NCBI GenBank assembly: GCA_963422385.1 | Contig: OY729432.1 | Coordinates: forward strand, 620,001 to 684,000 | Reading direction: 5' to 3' | DNA from: JAJDTQ01 sp963422385 | Lineage (GTDB): Bacteria > Desulfobacterota > Binatia > UBA9968 > JAJDTQ01 | DNA: 64,000 nucleotides | Part shown: positions 18,841-28,275 of the stretch, piece by piece | How the letters are laid out: each line of letters begins with the position of its first letter | Position numbering within the stretch: the first letter of the stretch is position 1 | Made by a program: the position numbers and the translations under genes | Notes under the pieces: model-generated | The model's input: only the letters and a program-made list of their open reading frames with translations | The model's database searches: none | Told to the model about the DNA's origin: nothing

Positions 18841-19104
18841 CTATACGTCACCCTTGGCTTTGAGAGGGAACTTTTTGGGCTGCTCAATGGTCCGCATGTC
18901 TATGTCCAAGGCGGGCCAGTAAAAGTGCCCCGGCGTCGGCTCTTCCACGTCGACGATCTTGCTGATGGACGCATTCCCGAACCACGGAAAATCCTCGTAC
19001 GCCAGAAAGAGCTCTCTGTCACCAGCCAGGAGCCATATGCCGTGCCTGGAGGCGTTGGTGACTTCAACCGTGGAAGTGCCGATGCCAAGCGGTTCCGAAC
19101 TCAT
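18841..19104 (-). CDS. DUF2442-domain protein
   Basis: 87 residues. VEVTNASRHGIWLLAGDREL, FLAYEDFPWFGNASISKIVD and GHFYWPALDIDM match DUF2442, a small domain that occurs next to DUF4160 proteins in very many bacteria. No molecular role is established; the pair is sometimes suspected to be a toxin-antitoxin-like unit. Its start overlaps the end of the DUF4160 gene by about 40 bp, so the two are co-expressed. It appears intact. Confidence 0.75.
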   Translation of the reverse strand: MSSEPLGIGTSTVEVTNASRHGIWLLAGDRELFLAYEDFPWFGNASISKIVDVEEPTPGHFYWPALDIDMRTIEQPKKFPLKAKGDV

Positions 19105-19303
19105 CCTTCCGCTTCCGTATCACCTCTTCGACTTCGCGAAATTGTGACTCCGACAGCCGATAGTTCCGCGCAAGAGCTACGTCGGGTGCGAGCCAGCGCT
19201 TGGCTTCTCCGTCAGCGCGGGAGACATGCACGTGCATGCGTGGTTCCTCTCTTGAGAAGAAAAAATACCGGCAGCCGTGCTCTCCGTGGATCGTCGGCGC
19301 CAT
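19064..19303 (-). CDS. DUF4160-domain protein
   Basis: 79 residues. CRYFFFSREEPRMHVHVSRA matches the DUF4160 signature (F-F-x-S-x-E/D-x-x-P-H-V-H-V), followed by AKRWLAPDVALARNYRLSES and FREVEEVIRKRKDEF. The partner DUF2442 gene overlaps its 3' end. These pairs are common and mobile, often near toxin-antitoxin genes; function unproven. The gene lies close to the decayed nuclease remnant, so the stretch 18400-19303 looks like an accessory insertion between the sirtuin and the beta-propeller gene. The remaining 180 bp up to 19486 shows nothing I can name. Confidence 0.75.
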   Translation of the reverse strand: MAPTIHGEHGCRYFFFSREEPRMHVHVSRADGEAKRWLAPDVALARNYRLSESQFREVEEVIRKRKDEFGTAWHRHFHG

Positions 19304-19486
19304 CTACCGGACGCCTCCCCGCTTCCGTATGATCTTGGGTATTTCCGAACGTAAAGACAATCGTCCAATCCCCCATCGACGAGGAAAGCTTGACACCCCA
19401 ACTGCAAGACTGATAGAGGTCGGCAGGCAATTCACCTACGCACGCACCTGTCCACATCTTGCGCCAACCGGCGGGAGGAGAGCGCC

Positions 19487-20464
19487 ATGAGCGATACGAA
19501 TGGTCACACGAAGGCACTTCACGTCATGACTCATTCCGGGTGGTACCGTTTCGAGAAGAACGGCGATGCCTGGAATCAGGTGGACCGCGCCCTGACGTTC
19601 TGGAGCCTGAGCTGCGTCGCCGTAGATCCGGAAGATCCGCTGACCGTGTACGCCGGCACCGAGCACTCGGGCCTGTTCTTCACCCACGACGGCGGCGGGA
19701 CCTGGACACGGTCCGAGCCCAACGTACCGCATCTCGATATCTTCTCGCTGTGGGCCCGGCCGGGATCGGTGCTCGTCGGCACCCGTCCGGCGGCGCTCTT
19801 CCACGGGGCTCCCGGTCAAGAGTGGGAGGAACTCCCGGACGTGCGCAAGGGTGGCTCCGGCGGAACCTTTCCGCCCAACCCGGCCCAGGCGCCCCGGACC
19901 CGCTACCTTACCGCCGACCCTTCCGCGCCGTCACGGCTCTACGCCGGCATCGAAGTGGGCGGTCTGCTCCTGAGCGATGACAACGGCGACGGCTGGCGCG
20001 GCGCCAACGAGGGCATGTGGGACCGTGACGTGCATCAGCTCCACCACTCCAGGCACGAGCCCGAGTTGGTGGTGGCGGCCTGTGGCGAAGGGATCTTCCG
20101 CAGCCGCGACCGGGCGGCCCACTGGGAAGAGATCACCCCGTCGAAGGCCCGGAACTACGGCACCACCGTCACCGAGACGGATGATGGCAGCCTCTATCTC
20201 GGCGTGGCCCTGGGCCGCCCCAACACCTGGGTGCGCGAGGTGCGGGCGAGTTCGGCCATCATGCGGAGCGAGCACGAGGCCGCCGACTGGAAGGTGCTGG
20301 CCGAGGATCTCCGCGGCGGCATCATGGACACGGCGCCCGACCCCGACGGCCCCGGCATCATCGCCGCCACGTCCGAAGGGGAGATCATGGTCGTCGAGGG
20401 ATCAAACTGCCGCACGGTGGCCGGCGGGCTGCCATGCATCAACGAGATCGCCTTCGGCGCATAG
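19487..20464 (+). CDS. BNR/Asp-box beta-propeller protein (sialidase-like fold)
   Basis: 325 residues built of propeller blades carrying Asp-box-like turns: YAGTEHSGLFFTHDGGGTWT, YAGIEVGGLLLSDDNGDGW and GEGIFRSRDRAAHWEEI. This pattern is shared by sialidases, Ycf48-like factors and many exported sensors. There is no signal peptide, and sialidase catalytic residues are not evident, so enzymatic sialidase activity should not be assumed. GGAGGAGA sits before the ATG. It is followed after 76 bp by an MFS carrier on the same strand. Relatives are usually annotated only as glycosyl hydrolase or exo-alpha-sialidase. Confidence 0.7.
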   Translation: MSDTNGHTKALHVMTHSGWYRFEKNGDAWNQVDRALTFWSLSCVAVDPEDPLTVYAGTEHSGLFFTHDGGGTWTRSEPNVPHLDIFSLWARPGSVLVGTRPAALFHGAPGQEWEELPDVRKGGSGGTFPPNPAQAPRTRYLTADPSAPSRLYAGIEVGGLLLSDDNGDGWRGANEGMWDRDVHQLHHSRHEPELVVAACGEGIFRSRDRAAHWEEITPSKARNYGTTVTETDDGSLYLGVALGRPNTWVREVRASSAIMRSEHEAADWKVLAEDLRGGIMDTAPDPDGPGIIAATSEGEIMVVEGSNCRTVAGGLPCINEIAFGA

Positions 20465-20540
20465 CTTGGCCGTCTTCACTCACAGTCAGGCTCCGCCCGT
20501 GGCGGGGCCTGACGCCACACCGTTCCGGGACCGCTGACCC

Positions 20541-21731
20541 GTGCCGGTTGCGGCTCCCGAGCCCCCACGGACCGACTGGGGGTCCGTGGGGGTTGCCTCC
20601 CTCTCCGCCGTGGGACCGGCCATGGTGGTCGCGGTTCTGGGACTCGGCCTGCCGGAGATCTCGGCAAGCCTGGAGCTTTCCAAATCCTGGGCGGGCTCCC
20701 TCTTTTCCGCCATTTTCGTCGTCGCGGCGCCCGCGAGCCTGTCGGCCGGGCGCCTGTCCGACAGTCTGGGCCGGCGCAGGGTCCTGGTTGCCGGCGGCCT
20801 CGCCCTGGGCGCGGGATTCGGCCTCGTTTCGACCATCCAGAGCTACGGCGCCGCGGTCGCCGTCCTGGCGTTGACCGGCTTGGGATACGGCTTCATCACC
20901 GCCTCCGTGCTGTCTTTGGTATCCGATCTCCTGCCCTCGCGCCGAGGACTGGGCATGGGCCTGCTCTCCGCGACCTACGGCCTCGGCAGCGTCAGCGGTC
21001 CCATCGTGGCCGCCGCCATCATCCAGCGTTTCGGGTGGCGCGGGGCCACCGCCACGGTGGGCTGCATCGCCGCCACCATTGCGGTCATCCAGTGGCTACG
21101 CATCCGGGAACCGGCCCGGGCGCCAACCGCCCCCGGCGTAGCAAGAACCAAAAAGCCCGGAGTGCTGAACCGCAACATGGTCCTCCTGTCGACGGCGCAG
21201 CTCTTCGGCGGCTCCGTGTTCTGGATCACCTCCTCCTGGACGCCGACGTTTCTGCGCACCGCCGTAAAACTGACGATCAATGAGGCGGGCATGGTCATGG
21301 CGGCCTGGGGCGCCACCCCCATTCTCGGGGCCATGGTGCTGGGAATCCTGTCCGACCGCGTGGGACGGAAGCGGATCATTCTGCTGGGCGCCTTTCCCGG
21401 CGTGCTCGTGGTGCTGGCCGTCTACGGATGGCTGACCCATCCGCTGACCCTGGCCGCGGGCATCTGTCTTCTGGGACTATGCAAGTCCCCCGTCCCTTCA
21501 CTGGTGGTGGCGCTGGCACAGGACTCCGCCGCCGAAGGCCGGGTGGGCGCGGCGAGCGGCCTCATCATGTCCATGCACTACGTGGCGGCCCAAACCACCC
21601 CCGTGGCCATGGGACTGCTCATCACCTGGCTGGACAGCATGACACTGGCCTTGCTCCTGGGATCCGCACTGACGTTCGCCGTGTTCGGGTTGCTCGTGAC
21701 GAGCGTCCGTGAACGGAATTCGCGGGCTTGA
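20541..21731 (+). CDS. MFS transporter
   Basis: 396 residues, twelve predicted helices. The loop 2-3 signature is GRLSDSLGRRRVLVAG and its second-half equivalent is GILSDRVGRKRIILLG. Helix-rich segments include GLGYGFITASVLSLVSDLLP and GLLSATYGLGSVSGPIVAAA. The start is a GTG at 20541; the N-terminus (VAAPEPPRTDWGSVG) is cytoplasmic. It should move small organic solutes with a proton or by exchange; the substrate is unknown. It lies between the beta-propeller gene and the TRAP transporter operon, all on the plus strand. Confidence 0.85.
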   Translation: MPVAAPEPPRTDWGSVGVASLSAVGPAMVVAVLGLGLPEISASLELSKSWAGSLFSAIFVVAAPASLSAGRLSDSLGRRRVLVAGGLALGAGFGLVSTIQSYGAAVAVLALTGLGYGFITASVLSLVSDLLPSRRGLGMGLLSATYGLGSVSGPIVAAAIIQRFGWRGATATVGCIAATIAVIQWLRIREPARAPTAPGVARTKKPGVLNRNMVLLSTAQLFGGSVFWITSSWTPTFLRTAVKLTINEAGMVMAAWGATPILGAMVLGILSDRVGRKRIILLGAFPGVLVVLAVYGWLTHPLTLAAGICLLGLCKSPVPSLVVALAQDSAAEGRVGAASGLIMSMHYVAAQTTPVAMGLLITWLDSMTLALLLGSALTFAVFGLLVTSVRERNSRA

Positions 21732-21757
21732 CTTGATTTCATGAATTTCCCTACTAT
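21728..21757 (+). promoter_or_regulatory. Possible promoter of the TRAP operon
   Basis: TTGACT (21728-21733) and TACTAT (21752-21757) with an 18-bp spacer lie in a locally A+T-rich gap right at the stop of the MFS gene and 90 bp before the TRAP binding-protein gene. Confidence 0.35.
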
Positions 21758-21847
21758 ACGCATCTATCCCGACAGGAAGACGAACGCCGCTTCACCGGCC
21801 GGACGAAACCAATACGTTCCGGCAGCGAGAGCGGAAGGAGGAAAGAA

Positions 21848-22942
21848 ATGAAACGACGCAGCTTCATCAAGACGGTGGGTACGGCGGGTCTTGCGACGGG
21901 AGCGCTTATCGCCGGCGCCCCGGCGGTCCACGCCCAGAAGAAGTATCGCTGGAAGATGGTCACCACTTGGCCGAAGAACTTTCCGGGCCTGGGGACCGGA
22001 GCCAATTATCTCGCCGATATCGTAGACAAGATGTCAGGCGGCCGCCTGACGCTGAAAGTCTACGGGGGAGGGGAACTGGTTCCTCCCTTCGAATCCTTCG
22101 ACGCCGTGTCGCAGGGTACGGCGGAGATGGGACACGCGGCCGCCTACTACTGGAAGGGTAAAAGCCCGGCGGCGCAGTTCTTCGCCGCGGTTCCGTACGG
22201 GCTCAACGCCGACGAGATGGCCGGTTGGATCAACCATGGCGGCGGGCAGAAGCTGTGGGACGGACTGTACGCCAAGTTCAACCTCAAGCCCTATGCCGTG
22301 GGCAACACGGGCGTGCAGATGGGGGGATGGTTCAACAAGGAAATCAACTCGGTGGACGACTACAAGGGCCTCAAGATGCGCATGCCGGGTCTCGGCGGAG
22401 AGGTCATCAAACGGGCCGGCGCCACGGTCGTCAACCTGCCCGGCGGCGAGATCTTCCCGTCGCTGCAATCCGGCGCCATTGACGCCACCGAGTGGGTGGG
22501 TCCGTACAACGACCTGGCCTTCGGCTTCTACAAGGCTGCCTCCTACTATTACTGGCCCGGCTGGCACGAGCCCGGTACGGTGCTTGAAGCCTTCGTCAAC
22601 AAGAAGGCGTACGATGCGTTGCCGTCCGACCTGCAGGCGGTCCTGGACCAGGCGGCCAAGGCGGCGTACAACGACATGCTTTCGGAGTTCACCGCACGCA
22701 ACAACGCGGCGCTGGTGGAACTGGTGCAAAAGCACAAGGTCAAGCTCAGGAAGTTCCCCGAGGCCGTACTCAAGAAGATGGCGGAGCTCAGCCTGGAGGT
22801 GGTCGCGGACGTCGCGCAGGCGGATCCCGATTCCAAGGCGGTGTTCGAGTCCTTCAACGACTTCCGCAAGCAGTCTTCCAACTGGAACCGTATCGGCGAG
22901 GCCGGCTTCAGCGCCGCGAGAAGCCTGGCCATCAAGAGCTGA
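21848..22942 (+). CDS. dctP: TRAP transporter solute-binding protein (DctP family)
   Basis: 364 residues. The N-terminus has a twin-arginine motif, MKRRSFIKTVG, and a hydrophobic stretch ending in an Ala-x-Ala-like site, PAVHAQKK, so export as a folded protein through Tat is likely. The mature part follows the DctP pattern: MVTTWPKNFPGLGTGANYLA, YGGGELVPPFESFDAVSQGT, EINSVDDYKGLKMRMPGLGG and GAIDATEWVGPYNDLAFGFY. The last segment resembles 2-oxoacid-type TRAP binders such as TakP, suggesting an alpha-keto or hydroxy acid substrate (inference). AAGGAGGAAAG precedes the ATG. It is the first and probably most strongly expressed gene of the operon. Confidence 0.92.
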   Translation: MKRRSFIKTVGTAGLATGALIAGAPAVHAQKKYRWKMVTTWPKNFPGLGTGANYLADIVDKMSGGRLTLKVYGGGELVPPFESFDAVSQGTAEMGHAAAYYWKGKSPAAQFFAAVPYGLNADEMAGWINHGGGQKLWDGLYAKFNLKPYAVGNTGVQMGGWFNKEINSVDDYKGLKMRMPGLGGEVIKRAGATVVNLPGGEIFPSLQSGAIDATEWVGPYNDLAFGFYKAASYYYWPGWHEPGTVLEAFVNKKAYDALPSDLQAVLDQAAKAAYNDMLSEFTARNNAALVELVQKHKVKLRKFPEAVLKKMAELSLEVVADVAQADPDSKAVFESFNDFRKQSSNWNRIGEAGFSAARSLAIKS

Positions 22943-22946
22943 ATCC

Positions 22947-22993
22947 GGTCCCCGGCCGGGCCGGCGCCTGCGCGCGCCCATCCGGCCGGGACC
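22947..22993 (+). promoter_or_regulatory. Intercistronic hairpin between dctP and dctQ
   Basis: GGTCCCCGGCCGG (22947-22959) pairs with CCGGCCGGGACC (22982-22993), with one bulge and a G+C-rich loop. There is no T-run, so it is more likely an attenuator or mRNA-stabilising structure that keeps binding-protein mRNA above permease mRNA (inference). Confidence 0.5.
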
Positions 22994-23066
22994 ACCCCTC
23001 CTCCCCGCGGCCCTGCCCGCTCCGGACGTTGAAGCCTCCCGGCCAAATGGCATACAGTGTCCGGTC

Positions 23067-23603
23067 ATGAAAACAGCCTTGCACTCCATCGTAACGCGAC
23101 TCGACGCTTTGAACGATCGGGTCGGGCGCGCCGTCGCCTGGCTGACTCTCGCCATGGCCATCGTCACGTTCATTGTCGTGACGTTGCGTTACGGCTTCAA
23201 CATGGGGTGGATCTGGATGCAGGAGTCGGTGGTCTACATGCACGGCATCCTCTTCATGCTGGCCGCCGGTTACACGCTCCTCAAGGAAGGCCACGTGCGG
23301 GTGGATATCTTCTACCGCCCGCAAAGCGCCGCCTACAAGGCCGTCATCGACCTGTTGGGCGCCCTCCTGCTGGTTCTGCCCACCTGTTTCCTGATCCTGT
23401 ACTACGGTTACCCCTACGTGGCGGAGTCCTGGAAGGTTCTTGAAGATTCGAAAGAGGCCGGCGGCATCCCCGGCGTGTTCCTGCTGAAATCGATCCTGTT
23501 GCTGGCCGCCGGGCTGCTGGGACTTCAGGGATTGTCCCAGGCAGTCCGCAGCCTCCTCACCCTGGCAGGCGAACCGGCGCGGTCCCCTGAGAAAACCCGC
23601 TAG
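23067..23603 (+). CDS. dctQ: TRAP transporter small permease (DctQ)
   Basis: 178 residues, four predicted membrane helices. LTLAMAIVTFIVVTLRYGFN, MGWIWMQESVVYMHGILFML, GYTLLKEGHVRVDIFYRP and VFLLKSILLLAAGLLGLQGL match the DctQ fold; the W-x-x-E and G-H-V-R-V-D-I-F segments are characteristic. It forms the membrane part of the transporter together with DctM. The ATG at 23067 is 124 bp after dctP, beyond the hairpin, and no good Shine-Dalgarno sequence is apparent. The next gene begins 13 bp after its stop. Confidence 0.9.
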   Translation: MKTALHSIVTRLDALNDRVGRAVAWLTLAMAIVTFIVVTLRYGFNMGWIWMQESVVYMHGILFMLAAGYTLLKEGHVRVDIFYRPQSAAYKAVIDLLGALLLVLPTCFLILYYGYPYVAESWKVLEDSKEAGGIPGVFLLKSILLLAAGLLGLQGLSQAVRSLLTLAGEPARSPEKTR

Positions 23604-23616
23604 CGGCGGAATCGGC

Positions 23617-25005
23617 GTGGAAACGTACCTGCCCATTCTCATGTTCATGGCCACGGTGGCGGTGCTGTTGCTGGGCTATCCCGTGGCCTTCAGCCTCTCG
23701 GGCACGGCCATCGCTTTCGCCCTCATCGGCGCCTGGACGGGCCACTTCGATCTCGTCTTCCTCGGGGCGTTTCCCCAGCGCGTCTACGGAATCATGGGCA
23801 ACGAGACGCTGGTCGCCATCCCGCTTTTCATTTTCATGGGCGTCATGCTGGAGCGGTCGAAGATCTCCGAGGATCTGCTCACGACCATGGGCCTCCTGTT
23901 CGGCAATCTCAAGGGCGGCCTCGGCATCTCGATCTGCATCGTCGGCGCTCTGCTGGCTGCTTCCACCGGCATCGTCGGCGCGACGGTGGTCACCATGGGG
24001 CTCATCTCGTTGCCGGCGCTGCTCCGCTATCGCTACGACCCCTCCCTGGCCACGGGGATCATCACCGCATCCGGCACCCTGGGACAGATCATCCCGCCCA
24101 GCATCATCCTGGTCATCCTGGGCGACGTCATGAGCTCTGCCCACCAGCAGGCGCAACTGGCCCTGGGCAATTATTCTCCCGGCTCCGTCTCGGTCGGAGA
24201 TCTCTTTGTGGGCGCGATCTTTCCCGGCCTCGTCCTGGTATCCCTCTATATCGTCTACATCGGCGTCCTCGCCTTCCTGAAGCCCCACATGGCCCCTGCC
24301 ATACCGGCAGAGGAGCGCGCCCTGGTGACCGCACGGGAACTCTTCCTGCGTACCTTCAAGGTCCTCATTCCGCCGATCCTTCTCATCGTCGGCGTGCTCG
24401 GCTCGATCCTGGGCGGGGTGGCAACGCCGACCGAAGCCGCTTCCGTGGGATGCATGGGAGCACTGGTACTGGCGGGGATCAAGAAACACTTGAAGCTCGG
24501 GGTGCTGAAGGAGGTCATGCGGAGCACCACGCAGATCAACTGCATGGTGTTCGTCATCCTCCTGGGCGCGAGCATGTTCTCGCTCGTCTTCAGGGGCTAT
24601 GAAGGGGACGAGCTGGTGCAGGGTTTTCTGACCCGGTTGCCGGGCGGTCTGCTCACCGCGTTCCTTCTCGTCATGGCGATCATGTTCGTCATGGGGTTCT
24701 TTCTCGACTTCTTCGAGATCACGTTCGTGGTCGTGCCCATCGTGGGCCCGATCCTGCTTCAGATGGGACTCGATCCCATCTGGCTCGGGGTCATGATCGC
24801 CATCAACCTGCAAACCTCGTTCCTGACGCCGCCCTTCGGCTTCGCGCTCTTCTACCTGAGGGGAGTGGCGCCGCCCTCGATCACCACCATGCAGATATAC
24901 AAGGGCGCGTTCCCCTTCATCCTCATCCAGATCCTGACCCTGCTGGTGCTGTGGTTCTGGCCGGAGCTGGCGACGTGGCTGCCGCGCGTGGTCTATGGAA
25001 CGTGA
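23617..25005 (+). CDS. dctM: TRAP transporter large permease (DctM)
   Basis: 462 residues with about twelve membrane helices. ALIGAWTGHFDLVFLGAFPQ, LVAIPLFIFMGVMLERSKIS, ALLAASTGIVGATVVTMGLI, GILGQIIPPSI-like GTLGQIIPPSIILVILGDV, and LQTSFLTPPFGFALFYLRGV are family hallmarks. The start is a GTG at 23617 following GGCGGAATCGGC. With the upstream genes it completes a secondary, sodium-driven high-affinity uptake system for an organic acid. The gene ends 9 bp before the helicase gene. Confidence 0.92.
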   Translation: METYLPILMFMATVAVLLLGYPVAFSLSGTAIAFALIGAWTGHFDLVFLGAFPQRVYGIMGNETLVAIPLFIFMGVMLERSKISEDLLTTMGLLFGNLKGGLGISICIVGALLAASTGIVGATVVTMGLISLPALLRYRYDPSLATGIITASGTLGQIIPPSIILVILGDVMSSAHQQAQLALGNYSPGSVSVGDLFVGAIFPGLVLVSLYIVYIGVLAFLKPHMAPAIPAEERALVTARELFLRTFKVLIPPILLIVGVLGSILGGVATPTEAASVGCMGALVLAGIKKHLKLGVLKEVMRSTTQINCMVFVILLGASMFSLVFRGYEGDELVQGFLTRLPGGLLTAFLLVMAIMFVMGFFLDFFEITFVVVPIVGPILLQMGLDPIWLGVMIAINLQTSFLTPPFGFALFYLRGVAPPSITTMQIYKGAFPFILIQILTLLVLWFWPELATWLPRVVYGT

Positions 25006-25014
25006 TCGGACCTG

Positions 25015-28000
25015 ATGCGTCCCGGAGCCAAAGCCTATACGCCCGGACCCGAAGAGCACCATCCCGTTCTTGCCCGCGGCCTCGCGCTGGACCTCGAGGT
25101 CCGCAAGAAGGATGGCGTCATCCATGCTTTCGGCGCGATTCGCGCGGATACCGGCCGGAGCCTGACTCATTCAGGCGGCGGACTCGGCGCAGCCCTCGGG
25201 AGGCTCGATGATTTCGCGGACGGCGCCTCCTTCCTTCTCGGCCACAACCTGATCGCCTTCGACCTGCCCTTCCTGACCGCGGCGAAGCCCGACCTGCGGC
25301 TGCTCGGGCTGCCCGCGGTGGACACCCTGCGTATCAGTCCGCTCGCCTTTCCCCGCAATCCCTATCATCATCTGGTGAAGCACTACCAGGACGGCGGACT
25401 CCGGCGTCGGCAGTTGAACGATCCGGAGATGGACACACGGCTGGCACTGGAGGTCTTCGGGGACCAGCGCCGGGCCCTGCGGGAAGCCGAGCCCGGCCTG
25501 CTGACGGCCTGGCATTGGCTCGTCACGCCGAAGCCCGAGGGCGGGGACCGGGCCCTGGACGCTTTCTTCTCGGAGCTGCGCCGCACTCCCCGACCTTCCG
25601 ACGGCGAAGCGCGCGCGGCCATCCACACGCGGCTGGAGCTGACCGGTTGCGCCGTCCACGCGCAGGAAGTGGCCGCGGAGGCCGGCTCGGGCTGGGCGCT
25701 GGCCTATGCGCTGGCGTGGCTGTCGGTGGCGGGGGGCAACTCGGTCATGCCGCCCTGGGTGCGTCACCAGTTCCCGGAGGCGGGCAGGCTGGTGCGCCGG
25801 TTGCGGGACACGCCCTGCGCCGACGGCGCCTGCGGCTGGTGCCGGGACCACCACGACGCCCGCAAGGAGCTGACCCGCTGGTTCGGCTTCGAGCATTTCC
25901 GCCCCGAGCCGGTGGACGCCGAAGGGCGTCCGATGCAGCAATCCATCGTCGAGGCGGCCATGGCCGGACGGCACGTGCTCGGCATCCTGCCCACGGGTAC
26001 GGGCAAGTCGCTCTGCTACCAGATACCGGCGCTGTCACGCTACCACAAGACCGGCGCTCTGACGGTGGTGATCTCGCCGCTGGTAGCGCTGATGGCGGAT
26101 CAGGTGGCGGGGCTGGAGGCGTGCGGCATCGGCTGCTGCGTGGCGGTCAACAGCCTGCTGTCCATGCCGGAGCGGGCCGACGCGCTGGACCGGGTGCGGC
26201 TGGGAGACGCGGGGATTCTCCTCATTTCGCCCGAGCAGCTCAGGGCGCCCTCGCTCCGCCGGGTGCTGGACCAGCGCGAGATCGGCGCCTGGGTGCTGGA
26301 CGAGGCCCACTGCCTGTCGCGCTGGGGGCACGACTTCCGGCCCGACTACCGCTACGTGGGCCGCTTCATCCGGGAGAAGGCCGCGGGTGAAGTCCCACCG
26401 CCCGTGCTCTGTCTCACCGCCACCGCCAAACCGGACGTGGTGGACGACATCACCCGCCACTTCCGGGACCGGCTCGGCATCGAGCTGACCGTCATCAACG
26501 GCGGGGTGGAGAGGTCCAATCTCACCTTCGAGGTCATGCCGACGACCGCGTCCGAAAAGTTCGCCCACATCCATCAGGTGCTGGAGTGGCGCCTGCCGCC
26601 GGAGACGTCCGGCGGCGCCATCATCTATTGCGCCACGCGCCGGCAGAGCGAGGAGGTGGCGGAGTTCCTTCAGTTGAAAGACGTGGACGCGGACCATTTC
26701 CATGCCGGGCTCCGGCCGGAGACAAAGAAGGAGGTGCAGCAGCGCTTCATTGACGGCAGGTTGCGCGCCATCGCCGCCACCAACGCCTTCGGCATGGGCA
26801 TCGACAAGCCGGACGTGCGGCTGGTGGTCCACGCGGACATCCCGGGCTCGCTGGAGAACTACATCCAGGAGGCGGGACGCGGCGGACGCGACCGGGCCGC
26901 CGCGCGCTGCGTGCTGCTGTACAAGGCGGATGACGTGGAGCGGCAGTTCGGCATGTCGGCGCGCTCGCGTCTGGACCGGGCGGAGATCGGCGGCATCCTG
27001 AGAGCGCTGCGCAAACTGGACCGGAAGAAGCGCCTGGGCGGCGAGGTGGTGGCCACCGCCGGCGAGATCCTGGGGGAGGATGAGGAGCAGGCGTTCGAGC
27101 GCGATTCCGCCAGCGACGACACCCGCGTGCGCACCGCGGTGGCGTGGCTGGAGGAGGCGGCGTTGCTGACCCGGGAAACCAACCGTGCGGAGGTGTTCCC
27201 GTCGTCGCTACGGGTGCGGTCGGCGGAGGAGATCCGCCAGCGGCTCCGGCAGGCGGCCATCACGGACGCCTATCGCGGCAAGCTGGAGCGCGTGGCCGCG
27301 GCGTTGATGGACGCCAGGCCGGACGAAGGAATCACCACCGACGACCTGATGGGCGTATCGGGCCTCAACTCCGAGGGCGTGCGCCACGCGCTCTACGACC
27401 TGGAACGGCTGGGCATCGCCAGCAACGACACGGCGTTGACCGCGTTCGTCCACGCCGGCGTGGAGCGCTCTTCCCTCAAGCGACTCGAAGCGGCGGCCCA
27501 ACTGGAGACCGCGCTCATCGGGCACATGCGCGAGGCCGCACCGGAGCTGGGCAAGGGCGACGCTTCGTCGCTGCACTTGCGCGTGGCCGCGCAGGTGCTG
27601 CGGGACCGGGGTCTGGCCGACCCCCTGCCGGAACGGCTGTGGCGCATCGTACGCGGCATCGCCTACGACGGCCGCGGCGAGGACGGCGCCGCCGGCAGCC
27701 TGACGGCGCGCAAGCTCGACGCCGAGACCGCGCGGGTGACGCTGAATCGCGAATGGGGGGCGCTGGAAGAGACGGCGCGGATCCGGCGCGAGGGAGCCAA
27801 ACGGCTGCTGGACCACCTCCTGGCCTGCCTGCCGTCCGGGACTCGGGGCACGGATCTGCTGGCGGAAACCACCCTCGGCAAGCTCACCCATGCCGTGGAA
27901 TCCGACCTGGAGATCAAGAGCAAGGTCAGGAACCCCGCCAAGCTGCTGGACCGTGCGCTGCTGTGGCTGCACGAGTTGGAGGTCATCCAGCTCAACAAAG

Positions 28001-28275
28001 GGTTGACCGTATTCCGTCCGGCCATGACCATCCGGCTGCAACAGGGCCGGCGAGGCTTCACCAAAACCGACTTCAAACCCCTTGAACTTCACTACAAGGA
28101 GCAGGTCCTGCAGGTCCACGTGATGGTGGAGTTCGCGGAACGCGGCCTGGAAGCCGTCGCCGAAGCGACCCGGCTGGCCATGGACTACTTCACGCTCAAG
28201 GGAGAAGACTTTCTGCGCCGCTGGCTGCCCGGACGGACCCGGGAGATCGGCCGTGAGACCACACCCGAATCCTGA
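25015..28275 (+). CDS. Exonuclease-RecQ-type DNA helicase, probably the first part of a RecQ-UvrD fusion
   Basis: 1086 residues. The N-terminal 180 residues look like a DEDD-type 3'-5' exonuclease: LALDLEVRKKDG, FLLGHNLIAFDLPFLTA and DPEMDTRLALEVFG. The RecQ helicase core follows: motif I GILPTGTGKSLCYQIPAL near residue 323, VLDEAHCLSRWGHDFRPDYR near 427, and motif VI QEAGRGGRD near 617, then a large C-terminal accessory region. The frame ends in ...REIGRETTPES and a TGA (28273-28275). Without that TGA the same frame continues as RAIVEDLKNPVQQSIVADDR into a UvrD-type helicase. I recall homologues of about 1700 residues that carry both parts, with a Trp at this point, so the stop is likely secondary. 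Confidence 0.85.
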   Translation: MRPGAKAYTPGPEEHHPVLARGLALDLEVRKKDGVIHAFGAIRADTGRSLTHSGGGLGAALGRLDDFADGASFLLGHNLIAFDLPFLTAAKPDLRLLGLPAVDTLRISPLAFPRNPYHHLVKHYQDGGLRRRQLNDPEMDTRLALEVFGDQRRALREAEPGLLTAWHWLVTPKPEGGDRALDAFFSELRRTPRPSDGEARAAIHTRLELTGCAVHAQEVAAEAGSGWALAYALAWLSVAGGNSVMPPWVRHQFPEAGRLVRRLRDTPCADGACGWCRDHHDARKELTRWFGFEHFRPEPVDAEGRPMQQSIVEAAMAGRHVLGILPTGTGKSLCYQIPALSRYHKTGALTVVISPLVALMADQVAGLEACGIGCCVAVNSLLSMPERADALDRVRLGDAGILLISPEQLRAPSLRRVLDQREIGAWVLDEAHCLSRWGHDFRPDYRYVGRFIREKAAGEVPPPVLCLTATAKPDVVDDITRHFRDRLGIELTVINGGVERSNLTFEVMPTTASEKFAHIHQVLEWRLPPETSGGAIIYCATRRQSEEVAEFLQLKDVDADHFHAGLRPETKKEVQQRFIDGRLRAIAATNAFGMGIDKPDVRLVVHADIPGSLENYIQEAGRGGRDRAAARCVLLYKADDVERQFGMSARSRLDRAEIGGILRALRKLDRKKRLGGEVVATAGEILGEDEEQAFERDSASDDTRVRTAVAWLEEAALLTRETNRAEVFPSSLRVRSAEEIRQRLRQAAITDAYRGKLERVAAALMDARPDEGITTDDLMGVSGLNSEGVRHALYDLERLGIASNDTALTAFVHAGVERSSLKRLEAAAQLETALIGHMREAAPELGKGDASSLHLRVAAQVLRDRGLADPLPERLWRIVRGIAYDGRGEDGAAGSLTARKLDAETARVTLNREWGALEETARIRREGAKRLLDHLLACLPSGTRGTDLLAETTLGKLTHAVESDLEIKSKVRNPAKLLDRALLWLHELEVIQLNKGLTVFRPAMTIRLQQGRRGFTKTDFKPLELHYKEQVLQVHVMVEFAERGLEAVAEATRLAMDYFTLKGEDFLRRWLPGRTREIGRETTPES

